A stretch of DNA of 52,089 nucleotides from Oscillospiraceae bacterium (GCA_003531585.1 DQFX01000008.1:1-52089); one strand, 5' to 3'. Positions 41,587-50,916 are shown, counted from the stretch's first letter. The notes: a model not told the origin generated them from the sequence alone. Translations and numbers: made by a program.

Positions 41587-42414
41587 TCAAACCTCCGCTG
41601 CAGAATGAATCTTTATCGTGTATTCGTAATACTCGCCGACTCTGTTTGTGACAGTTTCGCAGTCGATATTAGCCTCTTTCATTGTCTTGACTATTTTGTT
41701 AATGCTGTTTATGTAGAGTCTTGGAACCGGGAACAGTATCTTTCTGGGCGTCTGAGGTTTTTTCTTCTGAACCTCTGGAGTTTTTTCAGAAAGCATATTT
41801 TCAACCAGCTTCTCGGACTGCTCAATATTTAACCTGTCCATTATGATTTGTCCGAGCGCCCTCACACGCATTTTAGGATCATCGAGCCTTATCAGTGCGC
41901 GCGCCTGACGTTCCGAAATATTACCCTTTATAAGCAGATTACGCTCTGCGTCGGTGAATTTAAGAAGCCGCAGCTTATTTGCGATAGTCGACTGAGCCTT
42001 CCCGAGCCGCGAGGCCGCCTCTTCCTGAGTAAGTCCGTAATAGCTTATAAGTTTCTCAATTGCGACCGCCTCTTCAAAATAGCTGAGATCTCTACGCTGG
42101 ATATTTTCAATGAGCGCCAGAACAGCGGATTTCTCATCATCCACATCAATAATAATGCATGGAACGCTTTCAAGTCCGCACAGTTTAGCCGCCCGGAGCC
42201 TGCGCTCACCGCTGACAATCTCGTAATTTACGCCGCACTTGCGCACATTGATGGGCTGGAGGATTCCATTCTCCCTGATTGAATCGGCAAGAGAACTTAA
42301 CTCCTCGTCAGAAAACGTAACCCTTGGCTGAGACCTATTCGGAATGATCAGCGAAGTTTCAATCAGAACAACACGCTGAACCTGCTTTTCCTTATTCTTA
42401 AATAATCCAGTCAT
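41587..42414 (-). CDS. noc: Nucleoid occlusion protein Noc
   Basis: A 275-residue ParB paralogue that, in Bacillus, binds its own sites and the membrane to block division over the nucleoid. It contains ParB-type GERRLRAAK and ALIENIQRRD (CTP site) and the HTH LTQEEAASRLGKAQSTIANK. Its position next to rsmG and upstream of parA matches Noc in Firmicutes. The N-terminal MTGLFKNKEKQVQRVV could be the amphipathic membrane-targeting helix. No copy of the Bacillus Noc site ATTTCCCGGGAAAT occurs in this window. GGGAGG precedes the ATG. Confidence 0.9.
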   Translation of the reverse strand: MTGLFKNKEKQVQRVVLIETSLIIPNRSQPRVTFSDEELSSLADSIRENGILQPINVRKCGVNYEIVSGERRLRAAKLCGLESVPCIIIDVDDEKSAVLALIENIQRRDLSYFEEAVAIEKLISYYGLTQEEAASRLGKAQSTIANKLRLLKFTDAERNLLIKGNISERQARALIRLDDPKMRVRALGQIIMDRLNIEQSEKLVENMLSEKTPEVQKKKPQTPRKILFPVPRLYINSINKIVKTMKEANIDCETVTNRVGEYYEYTIKIHSAAEV

Positions 42415-42443
42415 AATATTACCTCCCGAATTTTGTTACCTTG

Positions 42444-42472
42444 ATTATAACACAAGCAGGAAATAATATCCA
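42444..42472 (-). promoter_or_regulatory. noc promoter
   Basis: Minus strand TATAAT at 42449-42444 with a weak -35 (TGGATA) 17 bp upstream; it lies just downstream of the rsmG terminator. Confidence 0.6.
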
Positions 42473-42473
42473 C

Positions 42474-42516
42474 AATAAAAAATCGCATTTCCGCTTATAT
42501 TTCGCGGAAATGCGAT
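42474..42516 (-). terminator. Terminator of the mnmG-rsmG operon
   Basis: Minus-strand 13-bp perfect stem ATCGCATTTCCGC / GCGGAAATGCGAT (42516-42482) followed by TTTTTATTG. Confidence 0.93.
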
Positions 42517-42529
42517 ACAAAATCACATT

Positions 42530-43237
42530 TTACAATGGCTTTTTCGCAATATTGCCCGAGTTCCTGGGGTATTTTGTCGGCGTCTGCGATATTTTCTTTA
42601 TTACAGCAAGGCGCCTTGCGTCACCGTTTGGTATTGCGTAGTCTGTTACCGTCTCTATCTCTCCGCCAAGCTTCGCTATCGCCCCGGAAGCCGCCGAAAT
42701 ATCCTCATTTATGGATTTCAAAGCGATGAACTTACCGCCGACCTTCACAAATGGTATACAGTATTCCGAAAGCACTGGCATTGCAGCGACAGCACGGGCA
42801 GTAGCGAAATCGAAGCACTCGCGCTTTTTTCTTCCGAGTTCCTCGCTGCGCGCGTGGATAATTTCAGACTTAACGCCGATTAGTTCGCACGCTTTCTCAA
42901 GATAAACGCAGCGCTTATTCAGACTGTCGCACAGAGTTCCCTTCAGATCCGGTCGGCATATCAGAAGTGGAATTGCCGGGAATCCAGCACCGGTTCCCAC
43001 GTCGATAAAAGAGCTTCCCTGCGGGACGTCCACCATTGTAAACGGGAGCACGCTGTCAACAAAATGCTTCACTACTACCTCTGAAAATTCGGTGATGGAG
43101 GTAAGATTAACATTTTCGTTATACTCGACCATGAAGTCGCACAGCCTGACGAACTTATCAGCCTGATTTTCGTCGATAGTAATATCAGCCTTCCGGAATT
43201 CTGAAATAACGAATTCAATACGTTCTGCTTTATTCAT
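42530..43237 (-). CDS. rsmG: 16S rRNA m7G527 methyltransferase RsmG
   Basis: A 235-residue SAM-dependent methyltransferase modifying G527 of 16S rRNA. SAM-binding motif I is FIDVGTGAGFPAIPL, with the family segments NVNLTSI, HFVDSVLP and ATARAVAAM. Loss of this gene is known to give low-level streptomycin resistance in other bacteria. The start ATG 43237 overlaps the mnmG stop by 8 bp (ATGAATAA), so the two are translationally coupled. GAGGTGAC lies upstream. Confidence 0.95.
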   Translation of the reverse strand: MNKAERIEFVISEFRKADITIDENQADKFVRLCDFMVEYNENVNLTSITEFSEVVVKHFVDSVLPFTMVDVPQGSSFIDVGTGAGFPAIPLLICRPDLKGTLCDSLNKRCVYLEKACELIGVKSEIIHARSEELGRKKRECFDFATARAVAAMPVLSEYCIPFVKVGGKFIALKSINEDISAASGAIAKLGGEIETVTDYAIPNGDARRLAVIKKISQTPTKYPRNSGNIAKKPL

Positions 43238-45131
43238 TGTTGTCACCTCTGCTTCCATGTTCTTTTGATGCCAGCCAGACCAGCAGCACCGATACATCAG
43301 CCGGATTTACGCCGGATATACGCCCTGCCTGACCAACGTTAAGCGGTTTGAACTTGTTCAGCTTCTCCTGAGCTTCAAGCCGCAATCCCTTTATAGTTTT
43401 ATAGTCAATATTCTCGGGAAGTGATTTGCTCTCAAGCTTTCTCATTTTATCTATCTGTTCCTGCTGTACCCTGATATAGCCCGAATATTTTATCTCAACT
43501 TCCAGCTTATTCACAAGCGAATATTTCAGCTTAGGTCTGCCGGGGTCGAATTCAGCAAGATCCTCATAACCAAGCTGTGGTCGTTTCAGCAGTTCTATCA
43601 TTCGAACCCCCGTGGTTATCGGAGAAGTTCCCTTTCTTACAAGCATTTCATTGACTTCTTCAGTAGGGTGAACAACGACCGACTTAATACGCAGCAGCTC
43701 CTCCTCGCATATTCTCTTTTCGTCAAGGAACTTCGAATATCTCTCCTCAGAGACAAGCCCGACCTTGTGACCGATAGGCACCATGCGGTCAGCGGCGTTG
43801 TCCTGCCTTAGAATCAGGCGGTACTCGCTGCGGGAGGTCATCATGCGGTAAGGTTCGGAGCAGCCCTTTGTAACCAAGTCGTCGACAAGGGTACCAATGT
43901 AGCTGGTAGCGCGGTCAAGTATCATCGGCTCTCTGCCCTGGATTTTCAGAGCCGCGTTTATTCCTGCAACGATTCCCTGAGCCGCCGCCTCCTCGTACCC
44001 GCTTGTGCAGTTAAACTGACCCGCGCCGTACAGACCGGATATCCGCTTGAATTCCAAAGTAGGAAGAAGCTCCAGAGGGTCGCAGCAGTCATATTCTATC
44101 GCATATGCCGGGCGCATGATTTCCACATGTTCAAGACCCTTTATCGTCCGCAGGAATTTAACCTGGACGTCCTCGGGCAGCGAGGAGGACATACCCTGCA
44201 AGTAGTATTCATCAGTATCAAGCCCCATCGGCTCAACGAATAGCTGATGGCGTTCCTTATCCTTGAACCTTACGATTTTATCCTCAATACTTGGGCAGTA
44301 ACGCGGGCCGATGCCCTCGATTCGCCCGGAATACAGCGGAGAACGATGCAGATTCTCAAGTATCACCTTGTGAGTTTCCGCATTCGTGTAGGTCACGTAG
44401 CAGTCAACGACGTTGTGGAGTTCCTGCTCATTATCGAAAGCAAACGGCATTATCTGTTCATCACCGCTCTGCTTCTCCATGACTGAAAAATCAATTGAGC
44501 GCTTATGAACGCGCGCTGGAGTTCCGGTCTTGAACCGCCTCATTGAAACGCCGAGATCCTTCAGGCACCCGGTAAGCCCGCTTGATGGCAGAAGATTATC
44601 AGGACCCGAACTGTAGTTGAGTTCGCCTATGTGTATCTTGCCATTAAGATATGTTCCAGTTGTGATGATTGCAGCCTTTACCGGGTGAATCGCTCCGAGC
44701 TTAGTACGGACAGCGGTCACTCCCCCATTCTCAACATCTACCGCTGTTACCTCAGCCTGCTTAATATAAAGATTCGGTGTGTTTTCCAGCGTGTGTTTCA
44801 TATAAGTGTGATACTTAACACGGTCGCTCTGCACCCTGAGACTGTGGACTGCCGGTCCTTTTCCGCGGTTCAGTATCCTGGACTGTATAAAGGTCGCGTC
44901 CGCCGCCTTTCCCATTTCGCCGCCTAGGGAGTCAATCTCGCATACGATCTGCCCTTTAGCAGAGCCTCCGATACAGGGATTACAAGGCATATTAGCAATG
45001 CAGTCCAGTGACAGCGTGAATATTGCGGTTTTCAATCCCAGACGTGCCGCGGCAAGAGCCGCCTCGCACCCCGCGTGACCTGCACCGATAACGGCTACAT
45101 CGTATTCTTCAAGCGTATATCCGGATTCCAA
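43230..45131 (-). CDS. mnmG: tRNA uridine-5-carboxymethylaminomethyl enzyme MnmG
   Basis: A 633-residue FAD protein that, with MnmE, installs cmnm5 at U34 of several tRNAs. The dinucleotide-binding motif is VAVIGAGHAGCEAALAAARLG; CNPCIGGSAKGQIVCEIDSLGGEMG and GLYGAGQFNCTSGYEEAAAQG carry the conserved cysteines. The C-terminal helical domain (~560-633) binds MnmE. Its usual upstream partner mnmE is not here: gyrA precedes it instead. A parS site lies 39 bp ahead of its ATG. I see no strong promoter between the gyrA terminator and the start. Confidence 0.96.
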   Translation of the reverse strand: MESGYTLEEYDVAVIGAGHAGCEAALAAARLGLKTAIFTLSLDCIANMPCNPCIGGSAKGQIVCEIDSLGGEMGKAADATFIQSRILNRGKGPAVHSLRVQSDRVKYHTYMKHTLENTPNLYIKQAEVTAVDVENGGVTAVRTKLGAIHPVKAAIITTGTYLNGKIHIGELNYSSGPDNLLPSSGLTGCLKDLGVSMRRFKTGTPARVHKRSIDFSVMEKQSGDEQIMPFAFDNEQELHNVVDCYVTYTNAETHKVILENLHRSPLYSGRIEGIGPRYCPSIEDKIVRFKDKERHQLFVEPMGLDTDEYYLQGMSSSLPEDVQVKFLRTIKGLEHVEIMRPAYAIEYDCCDPLELLPTLEFKRISGLYGAGQFNCTSGYEEAAAQGIVAGINAALKIQGREPMILDRATSYIGTLVDDLVTKGCSEPYRMMTSRSEYRLILRQDNAADRMVPIGHKVGLVSEERYSKFLDEKRICEEELLRIKSVVVHPTEEVNEMLVRKGTSPITTGVRMIELLKRPQLGYEDLAEFDPGRPKLKYSLVNKLEVEIKYSGYIRVQQEQIDKMRKLESKSLPENIDYKTIKGLRLEAQEKLNKFKPLNVGQAGRISGVNPADVSVLLVWLASKEHGSRGDNNE

Positions 45132-45169
45132 TAAACATCTTCCTTTCGCTTACTTACAATTCGACATAA

Positions 45170-45185
45170 TGTTCCACGTGGAACA
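45170..45185. other. parS site 4
   Basis: Perfect TGTTCCACGTGGAACA in the mnmG leader, 3.6 kb from the other three. TTCGACA lies 3 bp to its left (45160-45166). Confidence 0.95.
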
Positions 45186-45204
45186 ATCGAATAATTCCTA
45201 TATT

Positions 45205-45237
45205 CACAAAATTCGCCCGAACCAAAATCCGGGCGAA
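45205..45237 (-). terminator. gyrA terminator
   Basis: Minus-strand stem TTCGCCCG / CGGGCGAA (45237-45212) followed by TTTTGTG, 19 bp after gyrA. Confidence 0.85.
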
Positions 45238-45255
45238 CTATTCAGTTGTAGTTAA

Positions 45256-47901
45256 TTACTTCTCAGTGCCTTCGTCAGACCTAACATCTGAATACTCAGC
45301 GTTGTCTTCTACATTATCGTCATCGGGAGCAGTATCCGACTCGATCACCTCGGAAGCGTCCTCGTTTAGTGAAGCCTGTATTTCCTCATCGGAAACATTC
45401 TCAATCTCCTCAGTGCTTTCGGAATCGTCGTGCTGTGTTCTCGTAAATGAAGCTACTCTGCTTTCCTCGCCAAGTCTCATTACACGAACACCTGTAGCCG
45501 ATCTTCCCATTACACGCATATCGTTTGCACGGAATCTGATGATTATGCCGTCAGTGCTGATAAGGATAACGTCATCGTCAGGACCAAGCGTGCGGATTCC
45601 GCAGACATATCCCTTTTCATCGCCGACCTTATAGTTTTTCAGACCCAGACCGCCGCGTCTCTGTAAGCGATAGCTGTCAACCGCACAACGGCGTCCCATA
45701 CCCTTGTCAGTAACAGTAAGAATGGTCGCGGTAGGATCAAATACCTTCGTAGCGCCGACAACATAGTCCTCGTCGCGAAGTTTGATAGCCTTTACGCCGC
45801 GTGCCTGTCTGCTCATCGGGCGGCAGTCATTCTCATCAAAGCAGATTGCAGCGCCGTTTCTGGTGGCGGTCAGTATCTTGCAGTCGCCCTCGGTAAGGAA
45901 CGCGGACGCGATCTCATCGCCCTCTGCCAGAGTTACAGCGCGCAGGCCCTTCTTGCGTACATTTCTGTACTCGGACAGGTTGGTGCGCTTTACGATGCCG
46001 TTCTTGGTAACGCAGATGAAGTACTTGTTGTCTGCGAAATCATGCGTTGTCATCATCGCGGCAACTCTCTCGCCCTCGTTGAGCTGAAGAAGATTCACAA
46101 TGTTCATACCACGTGACTGCTTGCTTCCCTCGGGAATCTCGTAGCATTTCAGGCGATACATGTTGCCCTGATTCGTGATGAACAGTATATTTTCATGACT
46201 GGACGAAATGAACATGTTCTCAACGAAGTCCTCGTCCCGCTGCTTCATGCCGGAAACGCCCTTGCCGCCGCGCTTCTGAATATTGTAAAGTTCCACGGGC
46301 TGGCGCTTGATGTAACCTATATTTGTGTAGGTAACAACGCAGTCCTCCTCGGGGATAAGATCCTCAATATCGACCTCGCCGCTGACCGGTTCGATCTTTG
46401 TGCGTCGTGCGTCGTTGTACTTCTTCTTGATAACGGAGAGTTCGTCGCCGATAACGTGCAGCAGCTTATTGTGATCTGCAAGTATCTCTCGCATTTCCTT
46501 AATGAGTGCGCGCTTTTCCTGGAGCTCATCAATCACCTTGGACTTCTCCATGCCGGTGAGAGCTCCGAGCCTCATCTGAACGATAGCGTCCGCCTGAGCC
46601 TCAGACAGCGAGTAGGTGCCCTTATCAAAGAATCCGGTAGAGGATACGTCGATATCCTTAAAGCGCTCAATAAGGCGCTCCTTGCCTTCCTGAATATTCT
46701 TGCTGGAACGGAGTATCGCGATGACCTCGTCAATGAAGTCGATGGCAATAATGAAGCCCTCGAGGATATGTTCCCTTTCCAGAGCCTTTTCAAGATCATA
46801 CTTCGTACGTCGTGTGATAACGTCAACCTGGAAATCAAGGTAATACTCAAGGCACTCTTTCAGAGTAAGTATCTTAGGCTGACCGTTAACCAGAGCCAGC
46901 ATGATAACGCCGACGGTATCCTGAAGCTGAGTATAGGAGTACAGCTTATTGAGCACTACGTTTGCGTTAGCGTCGCGCTTGAGCTCAATAACGACACGCA
47001 TACCGTTGCGGTCGGATTCATCGCGGACAACGCTTATGCCCTCAATACGCTTGTCGCGTACAAGGTCGCCTATGCTCATCAGCAGACGAGCCTTGTTTAC
47101 CATGTAGGGTATCTCGTCTATAATAATGCGAGTCTGATTGTTCTCTTCAACGATGTTAGCACGGCCGCGCAGGATTATCTTGCCGCGTCCGGTATAGTAA
47201 GCGGAGCGTATTCCGCTGTAGCCCATGATGATACCGCCGGTCGGGAAATCAGGACCCTGTATCTGGGTCATGAGCTCCTCAATGGATACATCGGGATTGT
47301 CGATCATCAGCATGAGCGCGTCAATGACCTCACCGAGGTTGTGCGGCGGGATATTCGTAGCCATACCAACCGCGATACCGTTACTGCCGTTTACGAGCAG
47401 GTTCGGGAAACGTGACGGAAGCACTACAGGCTCCTGGAGCTTATCATCGTAGTTCGTTGTAAAATCAACGACCTTCTTGCCGATATCCTGGACCATCTCG
47501 TTTGAAATCTTCGCAAGTCTCGCCTCAGTATAACGGTAAGCCGCAGCGGGGTCGCCGTCGACGGAACCAAAGTTTCCGTGACCGTCGATAAGAGGATATC
47601 TCAGGGAGAAATCCTGCGCAAGCCGCACCAGCGCGTCATAAACGGAAGCGTCGCCGTGGGGGTGATACTTACCAAGAACCTCGCCGACGGTGTAAGCGCA
47701 CTTTCTGAAGGGTTTATCCGCGGTGTTTCCGGCGTCGTTCATCGTATAAATGATACGGCGGTGAACCGGCTTCAGACCATCTCTGACGTCAGGCAGCGCT
47801 CTGGCGGTTATAACCGACATTGAGTACTGTATGAACGATGTTTTCATCGTCTGCTCAAGGTCTACATTTATTAGCTTTTCCGAGCTGAAATCAATATCCA
47901 T
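45256..47901 (-). CDS. gyrA: DNA gyrase subunit A
   Basis: An 881-residue DNA-breaking subunit of gyrase, which introduces negative supercoils. The catalytic Tyr is Tyr124 in RYTEARL. The GyrA box KRGGKG(V) near residue 560 distinguishes it from topoisomerase IV ParC. Six C-terminal beta-pinwheel blades wrap DNA, and an acidic tail follows (~825-881, rich in Asp/Glu/Ser). In the quinolone-resistance region HPHGDASVYD, the residue equivalent to E. coli Ser83 is Ala85, while Asp87 is kept (Asp89). A 225-codon unknown gene separates it by 12 bp from upstream, so it is probably co-transcribed with gyrB. Confidence 0.97.
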   Translation of the reverse strand: MDIDFSSEKLINVDLEQTMKTSFIQYSMSVITARALPDVRDGLKPVHRRIIYTMNDAGNTADKPFRKCAYTVGEVLGKYHPHGDASVYDALVRLAQDFSLRYPLIDGHGNFGSVDGDPAAAYRYTEARLAKISNEMVQDIGKKVVDFTTNYDDKLQEPVVLPSRFPNLLVNGSNGIAVGMATNIPPHNLGEVIDALMLMIDNPDVSIEELMTQIQGPDFPTGGIIMGYSGIRSAYYTGRGKIILRGRANIVEENNQTRIIIDEIPYMVNKARLLMSIGDLVRDKRIEGISVVRDESDRNGMRVVIELKRDANANVVLNKLYSYTQLQDTVGVIMLALVNGQPKILTLKECLEYYLDFQVDVITRRTKYDLEKALEREHILEGFIIAIDFIDEVIAILRSSKNIQEGKERLIERFKDIDVSSTGFFDKGTYSLSEAQADAIVQMRLGALTGMEKSKVIDELQEKRALIKEMREILADHNKLLHVIGDELSVIKKKYNDARRTKIEPVSGEVDIEDLIPEEDCVVTYTNIGYIKRQPVELYNIQKRGGKGVSGMKQRDEDFVENMFISSSHENILFITNQGNMYRLKCYEIPEGSKQSRGMNIVNLLQLNEGERVAAMMTTHDFADNKYFICVTKNGIVKRTNLSEYRNVRKKGLRAVTLAEGDEIASAFLTEGDCKILTATRNGAAICFDENDCRPMSRQARGVKAIKLRDEDYVVGATKVFDPTATILTVTDKGMGRRCAVDSYRLQRRGGLGLKNYKVGDEKGYVCGIRTLGPDDDVILISTDGIIIRFRANDMRVMGRSATGVRVMRLGEESRVASFTRTQHDDSESTEEIENVSDEEIQASLNEDASEVIESDTAPDDDNVEDNAEYSDVRSDEGTEK

Positions 47902-47913
47902 TTTACCTCCAAA

Positions 47914-48591
47914 TTAATTTTCCGACTGACCCGAAAGCTTTTCAGTCAGAAAATCCCTGACCTTGTCTTCCTGCTCCACGGAAAGGCACCTTTTCGGGAA
48001 GCAGTATATCTGCTGTCTGTTGAACACCAGCAGAAGGGACTCGTCATTTTCTATGAACTCGAGCAGGTCGTCACCTATCACAAATGTCGTTTTAAGCGGT
48101 GAAATAGCCTCGTCGTCCGCCTGCTCGTCAATTTTAACGCGTACCTCGTTTGCCTTGGGCTTGATAACGGTATCTATTTCGATTTTGTCGTTATAGAACG
48201 CCGCAGTATATTCCTCGGGATTCATGTCACGAAGTGCGTCGATAGTTCTTTTCCTTGCTCTTGACCTGTCAGTGATGCTGTATATCAGACCGACTGCACA
48301 GAAAAGCAGCGCGGCATACGCAAAAACCGAAGTCGGGTTTATAACGATAGAAACGATCACCGCCGCAGTTATAAGCGAGTAAGCAGCGATAGAAAAGATC
48401 CCGCGCTTGCTCTTGAACCGCGCCTGAAACGACTTCATTGCGCCGTCAATTTCCTCAAGCGTATTGTCGTAGCTGAACTGAACGACAGGCTCAGCGGAGG
48501 AAGATACGTTTCCAGCCGCATTTTCAGCGCCGGAATTTTCCTCAGCCAGAACGCCAAGATCCGGAATTAGTCCGTTAGAAATACAGATCAC
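47914..48591 (-). CDS. YcxB-like two-TM protein between gyrB and gyrA
   Basis: A 225-residue membrane protein. A Ser/Ala/Asn-rich cytoplasmic N-terminus (~1-75) precedes two close TMs (~82-127, AAYSLITAAVIVSIVINPTSVFAYAALLFCAVGLIYSI) and a C-terminal beta domain (~135-225; VFNRQQIYCFPKRCLSVEQEDKVRDFL). This matches the YcxB domain of Firmicutes, whose function is unknown. The start is uncertain: GTG 48591 fits the frame but lies right against AAAGGGA, while an ATT three codons later would have normal spacing. It sits 12 bp upstream of gyrA and 42 bp downstream of gyrB; an insertion there is unusual. Confidence 0.72.
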   Translation of the reverse strand: MICISNGLIPDLGVLAEENSGAENAAGNVSSSAEPVVQFSYDNTLEEIDGAMKSFQARFKSKRGIFSIAAYSLITAAVIVSIVINPTSVFAYAALLFCAVGLIYSITDRSRARKRTIDALRDMNPEEYTAAFYNDKIEIDTVIKPKANEVRVKIDEQADDEAISPLKTTFVIGDDLLEFIENDESLLLVFNRQQIYCFPKRCLSVEQEDKVRDFLTEKLSGQSEN

Positions 48592-48600
48592 TCCCTTTGA

Positions 48601-48621
48601 AATTATACAGATGGTATAATT
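48601..48621 (-). promoter_or_regulatory. Inverted repeat with internal promoter-like box upstream of the YcxB-like gene
   Basis: AATTATAC and GTATAATT arms around a 5-bp centre. On the minus strand the downstream arm supplies TATAAT at 48607-48602 with no good -35. It may be an operator, a weak internal promoter, or both. Confidence 0.4.
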
Positions 48622-48633
48622 TTAATAGCCACA

Positions 48634-50622
48634 TCAGAAATCAAGATTCTGCACCAGAGTTGCATTCTGCTCGATAAATTCACGTCTTGGCTCTACCTTG
48701 TCGCCCATGAGAATCGTCATTATCTCGTCAGCCTTTGCCGCGTCCTCAACGGTAACGCGCACCATGGTACGCGTCTCGGGGTTCATAGTGGTCTCCCAGA
48801 GCTGCTCAGGGTCCATCTCACCAAGACCTTTATAGCGCTGTACATCGACTTTAGCGCCGCTTTCGCCGGAAAGTTCCTTGATGTAGATGTCGCGCTCCTC
48901 ATCAGAGAACGCGTATTTAACGTTCTTTCCGCGCGCCACCTTGAAAAGCGGAGGCTGAGCAATATAAACATGCCCCTGCTCGATAAGCGGCCTCATGAAG
49001 CGGAAGAAGAACGTCAGCATTAGCGTTGAAATATGAGCGCCGTCGACATCGGCATCTGCCATGATGATAACTCGTCCATATCTGAGCTTTGTTATGTCGA
49101 AATCCTCCGCAATACCGGTGCCAAGAGCCTTAACAACCGGTGAGAGCTTATCGTTGTTATAGACCTTATCAGCACGCGCCTTTTCAACGTTGAGCATCTT
49201 GCCCCAAAGAGCCAGAATAGCCTGAAACCGCCTGTCGCGTCCGCTCTTTGCAGAACCGCCCGCAGAATCTCCCTCTACGATGTAAATTTCAGTAAAGGTA
49301 GGATCCTTCTCTGAGCAGTCGGCAAGCTTGCCGGGAAGCCCATTACTATCCATTACAGACTTGCGCTTTGCTTCCATAGCCTTCTTTGCGGCGTCGCGGG
49401 CCGCCTGGGAGTTCATCGCCTTGTTCATGATGATCATGGCGGTGTCGGGGTGCTCCTCAAAATAATATGTGAGCTGTTCAACTGCAATCTTGTAAACCAC
49501 CGGCTGAACCTCAGGATTTCCGAGCTTGCTCTTGGTCTGACCCTCGAACTCGCATTCCGGCAGCTTAACGGAGATTATCGCATTTATCGCCTCGCGGATA
49601 GCCTCGCCGCTGTATCCCGTAAAAGGCTTTTCTTCCTCGCCCTTCTTGGCAGACTTTTTCTTTGGCTTGTTCTTCTCCTGGGCTTCCTTGTAAGCCTTGG
49701 CGTAGTCGTTTACGACCTTGCTCAGAGCCTTCTTGAATCCGATCTCGTGAGTACCGCCCTCGCCGGTGTGGATATCGTTCGCAAAGGAGCGGAAAACCTC
49801 GCTGTTGAAATCGGTGGTATACTGGAACGCGATTTCAACGTCTATTCCGTTCATGTTTCCGGAAAGATAGATAACGTCCGGATGGAGGACATCGGCGCCG
49901 CGCTTCTTATTGAGCCATTCGATGTAGCTGCGGATACCGCCTTCGTACATCATTTCCTCGTAAACGGGGTTCTCAGGGTCGCGGGTATCTGAAAGCGTGA
50001 TCTTAAGACCGCCGTTCAGGAACGCCTTCTCGCGGAGTCTTTCCTGAAGCGTGGCGTAATTGAAGACAGTTGTGTGGAAAATCTCGCCGTCGGGCTTGAA
50101 TGTAACCGTTGTACCGGTGTGGTCAGTGGTTCCGATGACTTTTATAGGCTCGCTGTATTCACCGCGCTCAAACCGCTGAAAATGGATATTCTTGCCGTCG
50201 TGTATCTCGACCTCGAGCCACTCGGAAAGCGCATTTACAACGGAAGCGCCAACGCCGTGCAGACCGCCGGCCACCTTATATCCGCCTCCGCCGAACTTAC
50301 CGCCGGCATGCAGCACTGTAAATACGACAGTGGCCGCAGAGATACCCTCGGCATGGTTTATTGCGGTAGGGATGCCGCGTCCGTTATCTACAACGCGGAT
50401 AACGTTATCCGGAAGTATAGATACGTTGATCTCGGTGCAGTAACCTGCGAGAGCCTCGTCAATAGAGTTATCAACGATCTCGTAAACCAGATGATGCAGA
50501 CCACCCTCGCCAGAGGAGCCGACGTACATGCCCGGGCGCTTTCGTACAGCCTCAAGACCCTTCAGGATCTGTATGTCGTCAGCGCCGTAACTCATATTCT
50601 GAGTCATTTCATTTTCAGCCAT
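48634..50622 (-). CDS. gyrB: DNA gyrase subunit B
   Basis: A 662-residue ATPase subunit of gyrase. GHKL motifs are NSIDEALAG (Asn/Asp/Glu catalytic) and DNGRGIPT, with GGKFGGGGYKVAGGLHGVGASVVN forming the lid. The Toprim motif is IVEGDSAGGSAK (~448-459), with DADVDGAHI for metal. A Lys-rich stretch (~315-335, NKPKKKSAKKGEEEK) is typical of Clostridia. The segment matching E. coli LPLKGKILNVE reads LALWGKMLNVE: Trp473 replaces Lys447, a quinolone-resistance position, and Ala471 replaces Pro. TGGAGG precedes the ATG. First gene of the gyrB-YcxB-gyrA unit, divergent from rpsT; recF, dnaN and dnaA are not upstream as they usually are. Confidence 0.97.
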   Translation of the reverse strand: MAENEMTQNMSYGADDIQILKGLEAVRKRPGMYVGSSGEGGLHHLVYEIVDNSIDEALAGYCTEINVSILPDNVIRVVDNGRGIPTAINHAEGISAATVVFTVLHAGGKFGGGGYKVAGGLHGVGASVVNALSEWLEVEIHDGKNIHFQRFERGEYSEPIKVIGTTDHTGTTVTFKPDGEIFHTTVFNYATLQERLREKAFLNGGLKITLSDTRDPENPVYEEMMYEGGIRSYIEWLNKKRGADVLHPDVIYLSGNMNGIDVEIAFQYTTDFNSEVFRSFANDIHTGEGGTHEIGFKKALSKVVNDYAKAYKEAQEKNKPKKKSAKKGEEEKPFTGYSGEAIREAINAIISVKLPECEFEGQTKSKLGNPEVQPVVYKIAVEQLTYYFEEHPDTAMIIMNKAMNSQAARDAAKKAMEAKRKSVMDSNGLPGKLADCSEKDPTFTEIYIVEGDSAGGSAKSGRDRRFQAILALWGKMLNVEKARADKVYNNDKLSPVVKALGTGIAEDFDITKLRYGRVIIMADADVDGAHISTLMLTFFFRFMRPLIEQGHVYIAQPPLFKVARGKNVKYAFSDEERDIYIKELSGESGAKVDVQRYKGLGEMDPEQLWETTMNPETRTMVRVTVEDAAKADEIMTILMGDKVEPRREFIEQNATLVQNLDF

Positions 50623-50712
50623 TAAACCTTAACCTCCATAAAATACCGGCTCACCGGTACAGACCGCAGGGCATGCAAGCCCCGCATATTGCAAAACGCA
50701 TATATTATATAT

Positions 50713-50741
50713 AGTATACCACAAAAGCGGCAAAATTGCAA
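50713..50741 (-). promoter_or_regulatory. gyrB promoter
   Basis: Minus strand TTGCAA at 50741-50736, 17-bp spacer, TATACT at 50718-50713. The ~85 nt leader holds GGGGC/GCCC and ACCGG/CCGGT hairpins before the GGAGG. Confidence 0.8.
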
Positions 50742-50887
50742 GCATTTCTGGCGGTTAAAAGGTAAAATTTTATTTTCGAAAGCATTTTTTGAAGTTCATT
50801 TTAGGTGAATTTCTTACACTTAGCGAATTAAGCCAGCAAAGCATTACTCAGAGTATAAAAAATCTAAAAAAAAATGCAGTTACCCCC
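50742..50887. other. AT-rich gap between the gyrB and rpsT promoters
   Basis: About 145 bp with A and T runs between divergent promoters. I find no DnaA-box cluster, gene or strong hairpin, so this is not a recognisable oriC. Confidence 0.5.
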
Positions 50888-50916
50888 TTGCAATTTAAGA
50901 AATAGTATGTTATAAT
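50888..50916 (+). promoter_or_regulatory. rpsT promoter
   Basis: TTGCAA at 50888-50893, 17-bp spacer, TATAAT at 50911-50916. The ~115 nt leader could host autoregulation by S20, as known in enterobacteria, but no motif is recognisable. Confidence 0.8.

Noticed and set aside
46195..47415. 406-codon plus-strand frame
   Set aside because: Antisense to gyrA.
50742..50887. oriC beside gyrB
   Set aside because: No cluster of TTATCCACA-like DnaA boxes; the one TTATCCACA is inside the rpsT coding sequence.
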